A DNA stretch of 57,840 bases, from NCBI RefSeq assembly GCF_021768455.1, contig NZ_JAIZVX010000006.1, forward strand, positions 1 through 57,840, written 5' to 3'. The DNA is from Aquabacterium sp. Its GTDB lineage: Bacteria > Pseudomonadota > Gammaproteobacteria > Burkholderiales > Burkholderiaceae_C. Below are positions 16,234-25,488 of the stretch, piece after piece. Position 1 is the first letter of the stretch. Every line of letters starts with the position of its first letter. The translations under genes were made by a program, and so were the position numbers. The notes under the pieces were generated by a model. It worked only from the letters and a program-made list of their open reading frames with translations. It was not told the origin of the DNA and did no database searches.

Positions 16234-17429
16234 TCGGCTCCTTGGGGCGTGGTGTGGCGGCGCGAGGCCAGGGTGTTCAGGTGGGTGTTCAGGCGCTCAG
16301 CGGGCCACTGCTCGTCCAGGGCTCGGTGCACCCAGTGCTGGACGCTCATCGGCGCCAGGCCGCCCAGGGGCGGGTCGCGATCGAGGTTGGTGGGGAAGGC
16401 ATAGCCTTCGGCCGACGCGGCCAGTACCCGATCGACATCGGCGCGGCTCAAGGCGCCGGACTGCCGCAAGGACAGCAACTCGGGGTAAAGCGCTTGCACC
16501 ATGCGCTGGCGATCGACCGACTCCATCGCCCGGCCAAAGGCGGACGAGACCTGCAGCAGGTTGGCAATGCGCTGGATGCCTGCAGATTGGTTGGCGCCGG
16601 CGGCATGCAGCAGTGCCGGGTTGAAGAACACCGCATCACCCTTGAGCAAAGGCAGTTGCACACGGCGCTCGGCAAAGCAGGCGCGGAAGTCTTCACGCTC
16701 GGCCACGAGGTAACCGTGGCTGAACTTTTGCGAGTGGGGCAGGTAGAGCGTCGGGCCGCTTACCAGAGGCATGTCGACATGGGCCACCGCGCCCTGCAAG
16801 GTCAGCATGGGCGAGAGGCGGTGCACATGGGCTGGATAGGCCTCGGCCTGTGCCGGGGTGCAAAAGCCCAGGTGGTAATCGCGGTGGGCCACTTGGGCGG
16901 CACCGCCGGGGCGCACGTTGTTCACCTGCGAGGTGACCTGGTAGGCCGGGCCCAACCAGGCCTCGCTGGCCAGCGCGATCATGTCGTTGGCGTAGTAGCG
17001 CGCAAACAAGGCCGGGTCCAGCACGCACAACTTCTCCAGCGCATTCCACACACGGTCGTTGGCACCGGCCTTGGCAAAGTGGTCTCCGCCGCTGTCACCG
17101 TTGCAGCGCTCTTGCGCAATGAGTTCGAAGAAGCGCGCGGTCACCGCGTCGACCAGCTGCGCCGACGCCACCGCGCCTTGCAGCACCAGGATGCCGGGCC
17201 CCGATTCCCACACCCACGCCCATTCGGCCATCAGCGCCGCACGTTGTGGCCCGCCCCCCTCGCGCAGCGACGTGCGCAAGGCAGCACAGTCATAGACCGG
17301 CACCCCTCGCAGGATGTGGCTGGCGCTCGGGCAATCGGCGGGCGCGGTTTCCTGCTGCAGCAGTGCCTGCAGATCGGGCAATCGCGCTTCTTCGGCACGC
17401 AGCCAGCGCGCCGTATTGGGGTGGGTCAT
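16230..17429 (-). CDS. Phytanoyl-CoA dioxygenase (PhyH)-like protein
   Basis: A 399-residue protein of the PhyH/Fe(II)-2-oxoglutarate oxygenase fold. The His-x-Asp pair is in AHRDYHLGF (about residue 220), the distal His in NPALLHAAGANQS (about 296) and the 2-oxoglutarate-binding Arg in IQRIANLL. The ATG at 17429 has GGAG at good spacing; the preceding GTG codon is not needed. It forms a two-gene unit with the Gfo/Idh/MocA oxidoreductase and is divergent from a LacI-type gene. The substrate is unknown; PhyH proteins hydroxylate CoA esters, osmolytes or small metabolites. Confidence 0.82.
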   Translation of the reverse strand: MTHPNTARWLRAEEARLPDLQALLQQETAPADCPSASHILRGVPVYDCAALRTSLREGGGPQRAALMAEWAWVWESGPGILVLQGAVASAQLVDAVTARFFELIAQERCNGDSGGDHFAKAGANDRVWNALEKLCVLDPALFARYYANDMIALASEAWLGPAYQVTSQVNNVRPGGAAQVAHRDYHLGFCTPAQAEAYPAHVHRLSPMLTLQGAVAHVDMPLVSGPTLYLPHSQKFSHGYLVAEREDFRACFAERRVQLPLLKGDAVFFNPALLHAAGANQSAGIQRIANLLQVSSAFGRAMESVDRQRMVQALYPELLSLRQSGALSRADVDRVLAASAEGYAFPTNLDRDPPLGGLAPMSVQHWVHRALDEQWPAERLNTHLNTLASRRHTTPQGAE

Positions 17430-17558
17430 CACCGTCTCCGGATCTCGTTTTGATGGCGCCAGTTTAGAAATCCGGCTGCGGTTCTCACAGGCCCAAACAC
17501 CTCAAAAAGACCTCAGAATGGTGCGACCCTCGCCCCCCTTCCGAACCCGAGACATGCC

Positions 17559-18608
17559 ATGGCCCACCCCATTGCGATGAAGGAAATCGCCCTCCAGGCA
17601 GGCGTCAGCCTGGCCACGGTGGACCGTGTGCTGCATCAGCGTGAAGGTGTGCGTGCCACCACCCGGCGGCGCGTGGAACAGGCCTGCGCAGAGTTGGCCC
17701 GGCAGCAACAGCAGATCGGTCTCACAGGCCGACGCGTCATGATCGACCTGGTGATGGAGGCGCCTGAGCGCTTCAGCCGCATCGTGCGCGAGACCCTGGG
17801 CTCGGCCATGCGGCAGGCGCGGCCGGCCGTCTTCCGTGCCCGGGAACATCTGGCCGAGACCCTGAGCGTGGCCGACCTGGTGGCGGTGCTGGACGGCATC
17901 GCCCGACGCGGCAGCCACGGGGTCTTGCTCAAAGCGCCCGATGTGCCCGAGGTGAACGAGGCGGTGCTGCGCTTGATGAAGCGGGGTATCCCTGTGGTTA
18001 CCCTGGTGACGGATTTGAAGGGCGTACCCGCCCATGCCTACGTGGGCCTGGACAACCAGCGTGCGGGTGAAACCGCCGCCTACCTGATGGCGCAGTGGAT
18101 GCCCTCAGCCAAGGCCAGGGCCGAGGTGCTGGTGTCCAGCAGCGGGCAGCGCTTTCAGGGGGAGGATGAACGCATCCAGGCCTTCACGCGCACCCTCGCC
18201 ACCATGCGGCCCGCTTGCAAGGTGCATGTGCTGGACAAGGGGCGCGGCCTGCCTGGACCCACGGCCGCTTCTGTGCGCCACTTGCTGGCCTCACGGCCGG
18301 GCGTGTCGGCTGTGTATTCGGTGGGTGGGGCCAACCAGGCCATCCTGGCGGCTTTCGACAAGGCCGGGCGCGCATGCCGGCCATTCATTGGCCACGACCT
18401 CGATGCGGACAACCTCGCGCTGTTGCGCGCAGGTCGGTTGAGCGCGGTGCTGCACCACGACCTGCACCATGACTTGCACATGGCATGTTTGCATTTCATG
18501 CAGGCACAAGGCTTGTCGGCAGTTGGCAGCCAACTCATGCGATCTGACATCGAGGTCATCACGCCGTTCAATTTGCCTCATGTTGCTAGCATCCCCTTGC
18601 ATCCATGA
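17559..18608 (+). CDS. LacI-family transcriptional regulator
   Basis: A 349-residue LacI/GalR regulator. The N-terminal helix-turn-helix (MKEIALQAGVSLATVDRVLH, residues 7-26) and hinge region are intact, followed by a two-lobe sugar-binding domain (VDRVLHQREGV; GVLLKAPDVPEV; HAYVGLDNQRAGETAAYLMA). This subgroup resembles regulators of inositol and sugar uptake that carry GLDN in the effector domain. The gene is divergent from the PhyH/oxidoreductase pair with a 126-bp shared promoter region. The effector is unknown. Confidence 0.9.
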   Translation: MAHPIAMKEIALQAGVSLATVDRVLHQREGVRATTRRRVEQACAELARQQQQIGLTGRRVMIDLVMEAPERFSRIVRETLGSAMRQARPAVFRAREHLAETLSVADLVAVLDGIARRGSHGVLLKAPDVPEVNEAVLRLMKRGIPVVTLVTDLKGVPAHAYVGLDNQRAGETAAYLMAQWMPSAKARAEVLVSSSGQRFQGEDERIQAFTRTLATMRPACKVHVLDKGRGLPGPTAASVRHLLASRPGVSAVYSVGGANQAILAAFDKAGRACRPFIGHDLDADNLALLRAGRLSAVLHHDLHHDLHMACLHFMQAQGLSAVGSQLMRSDIEVITPFNLPHVASIPLHP

Positions 18609-18793
18609 GGGCAAAGCGCAAGTGACCAGCCTGACAGGCGGTGCCCCGCGGCTGCGACACACGAGGCCCCCTCACCTGCCTCGCAGCGAGTGGGCACGCA
18701 GGCAGCATCATGTTGTGGGTCACAGGCAAGGACTGGCTTGATATGGGACAGCGCAGAAAACCCAGCCCGCTTCAACAGCCCATTCTCCAACTC

Positions 18794-18808
18794 CGACAGA
18801 CCTTATTC
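18794..18808 (+). repeat. Copy 1 of a 15-bp dispersed repeat CGACAGACCTTATTC
   Basis: Identical 15-mers occur at 51243-51257 and 51345-51359, all in the same orientation. This copy is 66 bp past the stop of the atypical hypothetical gene; a GTCG at 18819-18822 pairs with its CGAC. The family is not recognised. Confidence 0.6.
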
Positions 18809-18874
18809 AGTCAGATCAGTCGATGTTCATTGCCAACAAAGCCGCAGATAGCACTCCCTCGAAAGCCCCGAGAA

Positions 18875-19219
18875 TCACCGCGGCTCAATACAGAGCAAAG
18901 TCATAGACATCACCTCAAAAACTTCAATTGAACACCCTCCCTTGGCGGCAAAGTCATAGACGGGGCCGTTATCAGCTCCCCGGTACACCTCGCCGAGCAG
19001 CTTCAAGGACTCTGGTTGGCGAAGAACGGGGGGAACTTCCGCAGCACTTTGCACAGCCGCCATGTCCACCAAGATGGCCGTGAAATTTGCAATGTCTTCT
19101 GGGTTTTGCACTAACACCGCATCGATTTGATCTAACGGTAGTGCAATTCGGTCCCCAGTGTTTCGCTTCTTTCCAAAGAAGACATGTGCCCCTGCGATGC
19201 GCCACTCAGCTTCCGCCAT
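18875..19219 (-). CDS. Hypothetical protein, atypical composition
   Basis: A 114-codon frame starting MAEAEWRIAGAHVFFGKK and ending MTLLCIEPR. The sequence has a normal amino-acid mix, with alternating hydrophobic stretches such as IALPLDQIDAVLV and NFTAILVDMAAV. AGGGCGAG precedes the ATG, and an in-frame stop lies 12 codons upstream. Its base composition is visibly less GC-rich than its neighbours. A dispersed repeat seen elsewhere only next to the second IS element lies just beyond its stop. Transfer is therefore likely. I do not recognise a family, and the gene could be a fragment. Confidence 0.55.
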   Translation of the reverse strand: MAEAEWRIAGAHVFFGKKRNTGDRIALPLDQIDAVLVQNPEDIANFTAILVDMAAVQSAAEVPPVLRQPESLKLLGEVYRGADNGPVYDFAAKGGCSIEVFEVMSMTLLCIEPR

Positions 19220-19343
19220 CTGATCTCGCCCTTGGACTGGCCTGCTACCAGTTCAGTGGCCACCTGCCGCATCCATGTTCAGGGCATGCGGTCAGGCACG
19301 CTGGTGCGCATTTCACCGGCGAGTGCGCCCACACGCATGTTCA

Positions 19344-19994
19344 TCAACCGTTCACCGCTACGTCAAGGAAAGCGATCTGTGCACCGGTTTTGGCACGCAC
19401 CTCGTCTTCGCTCACGCCCGGGGCCAGTTCCACGCACACAAAGCCCTTTGGGGTCACGTCCATCACGCACAGCTCGGTGATGACGCGGTCGACCACGCCC
19501 ACCCCTGTGAGTGGCAGCGCGCACTGCTGCAGCAGCTTGTGCTCGCCGCTCTTGGCAGCGTGCTCCATCAGCACCACCACACGGGCCACGCCGGCCACCA
19601 GGTCCATGGCACCGCCCATGCCCTTGACCATCTTGCCCGGGATCATCCAGTTGGCCAGATCCCCCTTGTCGGACACCTGCATGGCCCCCAGGATGGACAA
19701 ATTGATCTTGCCGCCGCGGATCATGGCAAAGCTCTCGTGGCTGCCAAAGATCGAGCTGCCCGGCAAGGTGGTCACGGTCTGTTTGCCGGCGTTGATCAGG
19801 TCGGCATCGACCTCGTCCTCGTTCGGAAAGGGGCCAATGCCCAGCATGCCGTTTTCAGACTGCAGCCACACGTCGATGCCCGGGGCCACGTGGTTGGCCA
19901 CCAGGGTGGGCAGGCCGATGCCCAGGTTCACGTAGAAGCCGTCCTGCAGTTCCTGGGCGGCGCGGGCCGCCATCTGGTCGTGGGTCCATGCCAT
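19344..19994 (-). CDS. scoB: 3-oxoacid CoA-transferase subunit B
   Basis: A 216-residue beta subunit of succinyl-CoA:3-oxoacid CoA-transferase. It contains the family's SENGMLG motif (about residues 46-52) with the catalytic Glu that forms the enzyme-CoA thioester, and the [19 protein letters not shown] stretch. With ScoA it should convert acetoacetate plus succinyl-CoA to acetoacetyl-CoA plus succinate. It begins 3 bp after the scoA stop. It is the last gene of the minus-strand catabolic set, and its product fits the acetoacetate expected from the BKACE enzyme encoded upstream. Confidence 0.93.
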   Translation of the reverse strand: MAWTHDQMAARAAQELQDGFYVNLGIGLPTLVANHVAPGIDVWLQSENGMLGIGPFPNEDEVDADLINAGKQTVTTLPGSSIFGSHESFAMIRGGKINLSILGAMQVSDKGDLANWMIPGKMVKGMGGAMDLVAGVARVVVLMEHAAKSGEHKLLQQCALPLTGVGVVDRVITELCVMDVTPKGFVCVELAPGVSEDEVRAKTGAQIAFLDVAVNG

Positions 19995-19997
19995 GGC

Positions 19998-20708
19998 TCA
20001 GGCTCCCTTCGGGTTCTGTTGGGTGGTGCGCTTTTCGATGCGCTTCTCGGGCGAGGCGTTCAGCACGATGCGGTGCACATAGATGCCGGGCAGGTGCACG
20101 GCATCGGGGTCGATGGCACCGGTCTCGACGATCTCTTCCACTTCCACCACGGTGAGCTTGCCAGCCATGGCCGCCGCCGGGTTGAAGTTGCGCGCCGTGC
20201 GGCGGAACACCAGGTTGCCCGACTTGTCGGCCTTCCAGGCCTTGACCAGGGCCACATCGGGCACCAGGCCACGCTCCATGACGTAGAGCTCGCCATCGAA
20301 CTCGCGCGTCTCCTTGCCTTCGGCCACCAGGGTGCCCACGCCCGTCTTGGTGAAGAAGGCGGGGATGCCTGCGCCACCGGCACGCAGCTTCTCGGCCAGC
20401 GTGCCCTGGGGCGTGAATTCCAGCTCCAGTTCACCCGAGAGGTACTGGCGCTCGAACTCCTTGTTCTCTCCCACATAGCTGGAGATCATCTTTTTGATCT
20501 GGCGCGTGTTGAGCAGCTTGCCCAGGCCGAAACCATCGACCCCGGCGTTATTGGAGATCACCGTCAAGTCCTTGACGCCGGTGGCTTGCAGCGCGTCGAT
20601 CAACGCTTCCGGGATGCCGCAGAGGCCGAAGCCCCCCACGGCCATCAGTTGTCCGTCTTGGACGATGCCGGCCAAAGCGCTGGCCGCATCGGGATAGGTC
20701 TTGTTCAT
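19998..20708 (-). CDS. scoA: 3-oxoacid CoA-transferase subunit A
   Basis: A 236-residue alpha subunit. The diagnostic [16 protein letters not shown] motif (about 25-40) is present, with [13 protein letters not shown] and [14 protein letters not shown] typical of bacterial ScoA/PcaI-like subunits. It forms a heterotetramer with ScoB in the cytoplasm. About 100 bp separate it from the fused transporter ATPase gene; that gap contains a small hairpin, so it may be expressed from the long operon or from a local promoter. Confidence 0.93.
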   Translation of the reverse strand: MNKTYPDAASALAGIVQDGQLMAVGGFGLCGIPEALIDALQATGVKDLTVISNNAGVDGFGLGKLLNTRQIKKMISSYVGENKEFERQYLSGELELEFTPQGTLAEKLRAGGAGIPAFFTKTGVGTLVAEGKETREFDGELYVMERGLVPDVALVKAWKADKSGNLVFRRTARNFNPAAAMAGKLTVVEVEEIVETGAIDPDAVHLPGIYVHRIVLNASPEKRIEKRTTQQNPKGA

Positions 20709-20764
20709 GTTGTCTGGGCCTTACCAGGCCAAAAAATTGTGAGACCGCCATGTCGGTACGGGAC

Positions 20765-20778
20765 ATCACGCTTGTGAT
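20765..20778 (-). promoter_or_regulatory. Small hairpin in the livGF-scoA gap
   Basis: ATCAC (20765-20769) and GTGAT (20774-20778) form a perfect 5-bp stem with a GCTT loop between the transporter ATPase stop and scoA. It is too short for a convincing terminator. It might mark a processing site or an operator. Confidence 0.25.
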
Positions 20779-20812
20779 CGGCTTGAGTGGACACAAGTCA
20801 CCAGCGAGACCA

Positions 20813-22384
20813 TCAATCGGCCGTGCCGATATAGAGGTGCCGCAGCATCGGGTCATGGCGGATGCTGGATGCCGGCCCCGACAACGCAAAACGCCCATGC
20901 TCCATCACGTGCACGGCGTCGGCCAGGTCCAACGCCCGCTCCACGTCCTGCTCGACGATCAGCATCGTCAGACCCAATTCACGCAGGGCTGACAAGGCCT
21001 GGTAGAGCCGGTCCATCATCACCGGAGCCAGCCCCAAGCTGATCTCGTCAAACAGCACCAGGCGAGGCCGGGACATCAAGGCACGGCCGATGGCCAGCAT
21101 CTGCTGTTGCCCGCCGGACATCGAGGTGCCACTCTGGCGGCGACGCTCCTTGAGGTCCGGGAACAGGGCGTAGACTTGATCCAGCCGCACCCGCATGTCG
21201 GCCGGGGCCACTGAACGTGCCGCCAGCATGAGGTTTTCTTCCACGGTCAGCGGCGAGAAGATGCGACGGCCCTCCATGCATTGGGCAATGCCCTTGTGTG
21301 TGATCACATGGGCAGGCAAGCCGGTCACGTTTTTGCCATCGATCAGGTACTGACCTGACGTGGGCCGAATGGCCCCGCTCAGGACATGGGCCAGCGTGGT
21401 TTTGCCTGCGCCATTGGTGCCGAGGATGGCCATCACCTGCCCCGGGTGCACCGAAAGGTCAATGCCATTGAGCACACGCGCCTGGCCGTACCCGGCGTGG
21501 ACGCCCTGGAGCTGCAGCAGTGGTTGCTGGCTTTGCTTGGCTTGCTTCAGCCCTTGTGCATCCCACAAGGCGTTCAGGCTGCCCTGGAACAGAGGCACAG
21601 CAGGCGTGCCCGGCGCATCGGGTGCAGGAGCCTGTCCGTGCGCGGTGCCCAAGTAGACGGCGGACACCTCCTCACTGGCCAGCACCTCGCTGGTCGGACC
21701 CTCGGCAATTTTCTTGCCGAAATTGATCACCACAAGACGCTCGCAACACTCACGAACCACGCGCAGCACGTGCTCGATGATGACGATGCCGGCCACCTCG
21801 GAGCGCAGGGACTGGATCAGCTCGATCAACTCGCTGACCTCCGCGTCCACCAGACCGGCACCCACCTCATCGAGCAGCAGCAGCTTGGGGTCGAGCGCCA
21901 GCGCACGGGCCACCTCCAGGCGCTTGCGTCGCAACAGCGGCAGGCCTCGGGCGGGCAGGTCAGCCGCGTCCAGCATGCCAGTGCGCTGCAGGATGTGGTC
22001 GCAGGCGGCTTGCACTTCTTGAGCCGACGCGAATGGGTGCAGGGAATAACGTGCCGCCAGCAGGTTTTCGCGCACCGTCATGTCCATGAACGGCCGGGGG
22101 ATCTGGTAGGTGCGACCTATGCCCAGGCGGGCACGCTCGCTGGCCGCCAGCGTGGTCACGTCCTGGCCCAGGAACACGATGCGGCCTTCGCTGGCTTGCA
22201 GGGCTCCACCCAGCAAGCCGATCAGCGTGGACTTGCCCGCACCATTGGGGCCGATGATGCCCAACACTTCACCGGGCTGGATGCTCAGCGACACGTGGTC
22301 GGTGGCGGTGAGGCCACCGTAGCGCTTGACCACATCCTTCATGACCAGCAATGGGCCTTCTTGGCTTGTTTGGATCGTGTTCAT
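20813..22384 (-). CDS. Fused branched-chain-type ABC transporter ATPase (LivG-LivF in one chain)
   Basis: A 523-residue protein holding two complete ATPase domains normally encoded by separate livG and livF genes. Domain 1 (about 10-255) has Walker A GPNGAGKST, Walker B LLLLDEVGAGL and, in place of LSGGQ, the LPLLRRKRLEVARAL sequence seen in one LivG subgroup. Domain 2 (about 290-520) has Walker A GTNGAGKTT, a canonical MSGGQQQMLAIGRAL signature and Walker B LVLFDEISLGL. A linker of about 35 residues rich in Ala, Pro and Gln joins them. The start overlaps livM by 4 bp. It should power uptake with LivH, LivM and the binding protein encoded upstream. Confidence 0.92.
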   Translation of the reverse strand: MNTIQTSQEGPLLVMKDVVKRYGGLTATDHVSLSIQPGEVLGIIGPNGAGKSTLIGLLGGALQASEGRIVFLGQDVTTLAASERARLGIGRTYQIPRPFMDMTVRENLLAARYSLHPFASAQEVQAACDHILQRTGMLDAADLPARGLPLLRRKRLEVARALALDPKLLLLDEVGAGLVDAEVSELIELIQSLRSEVAGIVIIEHVLRVVRECCERLVVINFGKKIAEGPTSEVLASEEVSAVYLGTAHGQAPAPDAPGTPAVPLFQGSLNALWDAQGLKQAKQSQQPLLQLQGVHAGYGQARVLNGIDLSVHPGQVMAILGTNGAGKTTLAHVLSGAIRPTSGQYLIDGKNVTGLPAHVITHKGIAQCMEGRRIFSPLTVEENLMLAARSVAPADMRVRLDQVYALFPDLKERRRQSGTSMSGGQQQMLAIGRALMSRPRLVLFDEISLGLAPVMMDRLYQALSALRELGLTMLIVEQDVERALDLADAVHVMEHGRFALSGPASSIRHDPMLRHLYIGTAD

Positions 22385-23379
22385 GCGGCTTGCTCCTTGT
22401 TGCTCCAGCGGGCGACCGCTGCCCTGCCCTTCCCCATCAGCCCCACCAGGCCCTTGGGCGCGAAACGGATCACCAGGATCAGGATCAGCCCAGTGAGCAA
22501 CAGGTGCACGGCGGGGTAATCGGCCAGCAGCTCACCCAGGGCCACCACGAAGATGGCACCCACCAACGGCCCGGCGCGCAGGCCCTGTCCGCCGATGATC
22601 ACGATGGACAGCACGTTGACCGTCCACTGCAGGCCAAAGGTGCCATAGGGTTCGACCGCGCCCAGCTTCAGGCCCTGCAGCGCCCCGCCCAGCCCCATCA
22701 GGAAGCTGGCGATCAGGAAGGCGAGCAGCTTGATGCGGAATGGGCGGACCCCCATTTGCTGCGCGGCGTCTTCGTCATCACGCACGGCACGCAGCAGGAT
22801 GGACAGACGCGATCCAGTGATGCATGACATCAGCAGCGTGGTCAGCGCCGCCAGGCCCACAGCCAGCAGGAACAAGGCACGCAGGCCGGGTGGGTCACTT
22901 TGCAGGAAAATGCCTGTGGCGCCGCCAAAGCCGTTGTGGTTGACCATGAACAGGCGAGCCGACTCGGCCATGGCCAGCGTGCCCACAGTGAAGTACAGCC
23001 CTCTCAGGCGGAACACCGCACGCGACAACAGCAAGGCCAGCAGGGCCGCGCCACTGCCCGCCAGCAGCCAGGCACTGGCGATGCCGAATCCGGCATTGAG
23101 CAGGCTCACCATCGCATAGGCGCCCACACCGAAGAATGCGGCCGTGCCCAATGACACCAGCCCGCCGTAACCGGCCAGCAGGTTCCAGGCTTCGGCCAGC
23201 GTCAGCATCAACATCAGGCGAAAGCCGATTTCCAGGCCGTAATCGGACAGGCCGCCGCTGCCCATGGCCGCGGCCAGCAACAGCAAAGCGATCAGGGCAG
23301 AGCCCGAATGACGCACGAAGCGATGACGGATCACAGGCACATTGGCCTCTCTTGCAATCAAGGAAGTGGAGGTGTTCAT
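22381..23379 (-). CDS. livM: Branched-chain-type ABC transporter permease (LivM-like)
   Basis: A 332-residue permease with about nine hydrophobic segments and the LivM landmarks AEAWNLLAGYGGLVSLGTAAFFGVGAYAM (about 66-95) and LLRAVRDDEDAAQQMGV (cytoplasmic EAA-like loop). The ATG at 23379 overlaps the livH stop as TGATG and starts MNTSTSLIARE; the longer frame upstream is inside livH. Substrates of this transporter class include amino acids, amides, urea and aromatic or short-chain acids. Confidence 0.9.
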   Translation of the reverse strand: MNTSTSLIAREANVPVIRHRFVRHSGSALIALLLLAAAMGSGGLSDYGLEIGFRLMLMLTLAEAWNLLAGYGGLVSLGTAAFFGVGAYAMVSLLNAGFGIASAWLLAGSGAALLALLLSRAVFRLRGLYFTVGTLAMAESARLFMVNHNGFGGATGIFLQSDPPGLRALFLLAVGLAALTTLLMSCITGSRLSILLRAVRDDEDAAQQMGVRPFRIKLLAFLIASFLMGLGGALQGLKLGAVEPYGTFGLQWTVNVLSIVIIGGQGLRAGPLVGAIFVVALGELLADYPAVHLLLTGLILILVIRFAPKGLVGLMGKGRAAVARWSNKEQAA

Positions 23380-24254
23380 CAGCGGACTCCTTGGGAAACC
23401 ATGCCCGTGGGGCGCAAAGCCAGGGCCAGCAGGAAAACCAGCAGGCCGATGAGGTCTCGGTAACCATCGCCCAGCCACATGGCGCCCAGGCTCTGGATGA
23501 CACCCAGGGCGACACCAGCCAGCAAGGTGCCGTGGATGTTGCCAATGCCGCCCAGCACCACCACCGCGAAGCTGATGAGCAAGTAGGTCGCACCGGTGCT
23601 GGGTGTGAAGGAAAACGCAGTGCCGATGAGCACTCCGCCCATGGCCGCACAGGCGGCGCCCAGACCGAAGGTCAGGGCATGCACGCGGCGCACGTCCACG
23701 CCGAGCACCGCTGCGGCTGTGGGGTCGGCGGCGCTGGCACGCAAGGCCCGGCCAAAGCCCGTCTTGCTCACCAGGATGTGCACGCCCAACACCACCACCA
23801 CCGAGACGGCAAAGCCGATCAAGTAGATCTCGGGCACGGTGACAGGCCCCACCGTCAGCGGGCGGGCCGCATAAGGCGTGTCGATGGTGCGGGTGTCGGC
23901 GTGAAAGCCCAACAGGTAGAGGTTCTGCAAGATGATGGACGCACCGAACATGGTCATCATCGGTGCCTCCATGCCCTTGCCAGCCAGCGGGGCGATCAGC
24001 AGGCGTTGCAAGGGCATGCTGATCAACGCCATGGCGACCCCGATGAGAGGCAGGCCCAGCAGCGGGTCCAGCCCCAGCCAGCTCAGCATGAACAGCCCCA
24101 GGTAGGCCCCGCCCACCAGGAACTCCCCATGGGCCAGGTTCACAAGCTTCATCACCCCCAGGGAAATTGAAAGGCCCAGCGCGGTGAGCGCCAGCATGCC
24201 GCCCAGCAGCACGCCCGAAGCGATGCTGCTGGACACCATTGACACATCAAGCAT
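23379..24254 (-). CDS. livH: Branched-chain-type ABC transporter permease (LivH-like)
   Basis: A 291-residue permease with the LivH signatures ALTALGLSISLGVMKLVNLAHGEFLVGGAY (about 20-50) and a RALRASAADPTAAAVLGVDV loop (about 168-188). It pairs with LivM to form the channel. It follows the binding-protein gene by 24 bp. Confidence 0.91.
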   Translation of the reverse strand: MLDVSMVSSSIASGVLLGGMLALTALGLSISLGVMKLVNLAHGEFLVGGAYLGLFMLSWLGLDPLLGLPLIGVAMALISMPLQRLLIAPLAGKGMEAPMMTMFGASIILQNLYLLGFHADTRTIDTPYAARPLTVGPVTVPEIYLIGFAVSVVVVLGVHILVSKTGFGRALRASAADPTAAAVLGVDVRRVHALTFGLGAACAAMGGVLIGTAFSFTPSTGATYLLISFAVVVLGGIGNIHGTLLAGVALGVIQSLGAMWLGDGYRDLIGLLVFLLALALRPTGMVSQGVR

Positions 24255-24278
24255 GGCTTGCTCCTTTGGCCCAGCGGC

Positions 24279-25475
24279 TCAGTTGGCTGCAGGCAGCGGG
24301 AAGACCAGCTTGCCGTTGGCGCGGTTGGCAGGCCACACCACCACAGACTTGCCGTTCTGCCATTGCATGACGGTGATGGGGATGCGGGACACGTTGGAGG
24401 CGTCAAACTTCACCTGGCCGACCACGGTCTGCTTGTCGGTCTTGGCCAGGGCGGCATTGATCTTGTCGCGCTCCAGCGAGCCCGCTCGGGCGATGGCGTC
24501 CAGCAATACCACGGCAGCGGCGTGAGAATCCGCGATGTGCTGACTTTGTGACTGACGCGTCTCGGTCTCGAAGCGCTTGGCCAGGTCGGCCGCACCAGGG
24601 TACGGGAAGCTCGGGTCCCAGTAGCCGCCCACAAGCACGCCATGGGCCAGCTTGCCCAGACCTTGCGAGAACATCTCCGGCTCGGCGCCCTTTTCCACCA
24701 CCAGCAGCTTGGGCTGCAGGCCGGCCGAGGCCATCTGCTTTCGGATCGCCATGCCCTGCGGCGGGATCGCGTCCACCAGCACGATGTCCACGCTGGCAGC
24801 CTTCGCCTGGGAGATCATCGAGGTGAACTGCTGCGCATCCACGGGGAAGGAAGCGTTGTTCACCACCTCGAAGCCACCTTCCTTGGCCAGTTGGGGCCAC
24901 AACTGCCCGCCCACCACGCGGCCATCGGGCCCGTTGTCGGCCAGCACGGCAATGCGCTTGTTGGTGACAAGGTTGTAGTCCGCCATCATCTTGAACGGTG
25001 CGGCGGCCAGGTCGGCCTCGTCAAAGAAAATGGTCCATGCGTACTGCCACTTGCGCACCGCCAGGAAGGCCTTGATGGGGTTACAGCCCGTCACGAGCGG
25101 CACCTTGCGGCGTTCGGCCACCAGCGCACCGGCGTTGACCAGGGCTGGCGTGCACGAACCCAGCATGGCGGTGACCTGGTCGCGCGAGATCAGGGTCTCG
25201 GTGTTGCCTGCGGTGGCGTTGGGGTCGGTCTTGTCGTCGCGCACCACCAGGCGCACGGGCAGCTTCTTGCCGTCCACGGTCAGGCCACCGGCCTTGTTGA
25301 TGTCGTTGATGGCGGTCTCATACCCCCACTTCTGGTACATGCCGAAGCCGGCCAGCGTGCCAGACAAGGGCAGGGAAGCGCCAATGACGATCTCATCGGC
25401 AGCGTGGGCCGGCTGGAACGCGGGCAATACCACCAGGGCAGCAGACAGGGCGATCAAACGTGTGTGAAAACTCAT
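24279..25475 (-). CDS. Branched-chain-type ABC transporter substrate-binding protein
   Basis: A 398-residue periplasmic binding protein of the LivJ/HAAT type. A signal peptide ends at AHA near residue 25, followed by ADEIVIGASLPLSGTLAGFG. A second landmark is GSCTPALVNAGALVAE, which corresponds to the ligand-binding Ser/Thr region. The ATG at 25475 is preceded by an AGGAAC-type ribosome-binding site; the longer frame upstream overlaps the porin gene and was rejected. Ligand identity cannot be read from sequence; the neighbours suggest a hydroxy acid or an ester or lactone of one. Confidence 0.9.
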   Translation of the reverse strand: MSFHTRLIALSAALVVLPAFQPAHAADEIVIGASLPLSGTLAGFGMYQKWGYETAINDINKAGGLTVDGKKLPVRLVVRDDKTDPNATAGNTETLISRDQVTAMLGSCTPALVNAGALVAERRKVPLVTGCNPIKAFLAVRKWQYAWTIFFDEADLAAAPFKMMADYNLVTNKRIAVLADNGPDGRVVGGQLWPQLAKEGGFEVVNNASFPVDAQQFTSMISQAKAASVDIVLVDAIPPQGMAIRKQMASAGLQPKLLVVEKGAEPEMFSQGLGKLAHGVLVGGYWDPSFPYPGAADLAKRFETETRQSQSQHIADSHAAAVVLLDAIARAGSLERDKINAALAKTDKQTVVGQVKFDASNVSRIPITVMQWQNGKSVVVWPANRANGKLVFPLPAAN

Positions 25476-25488
25476 GGTGTGTTCCTGC

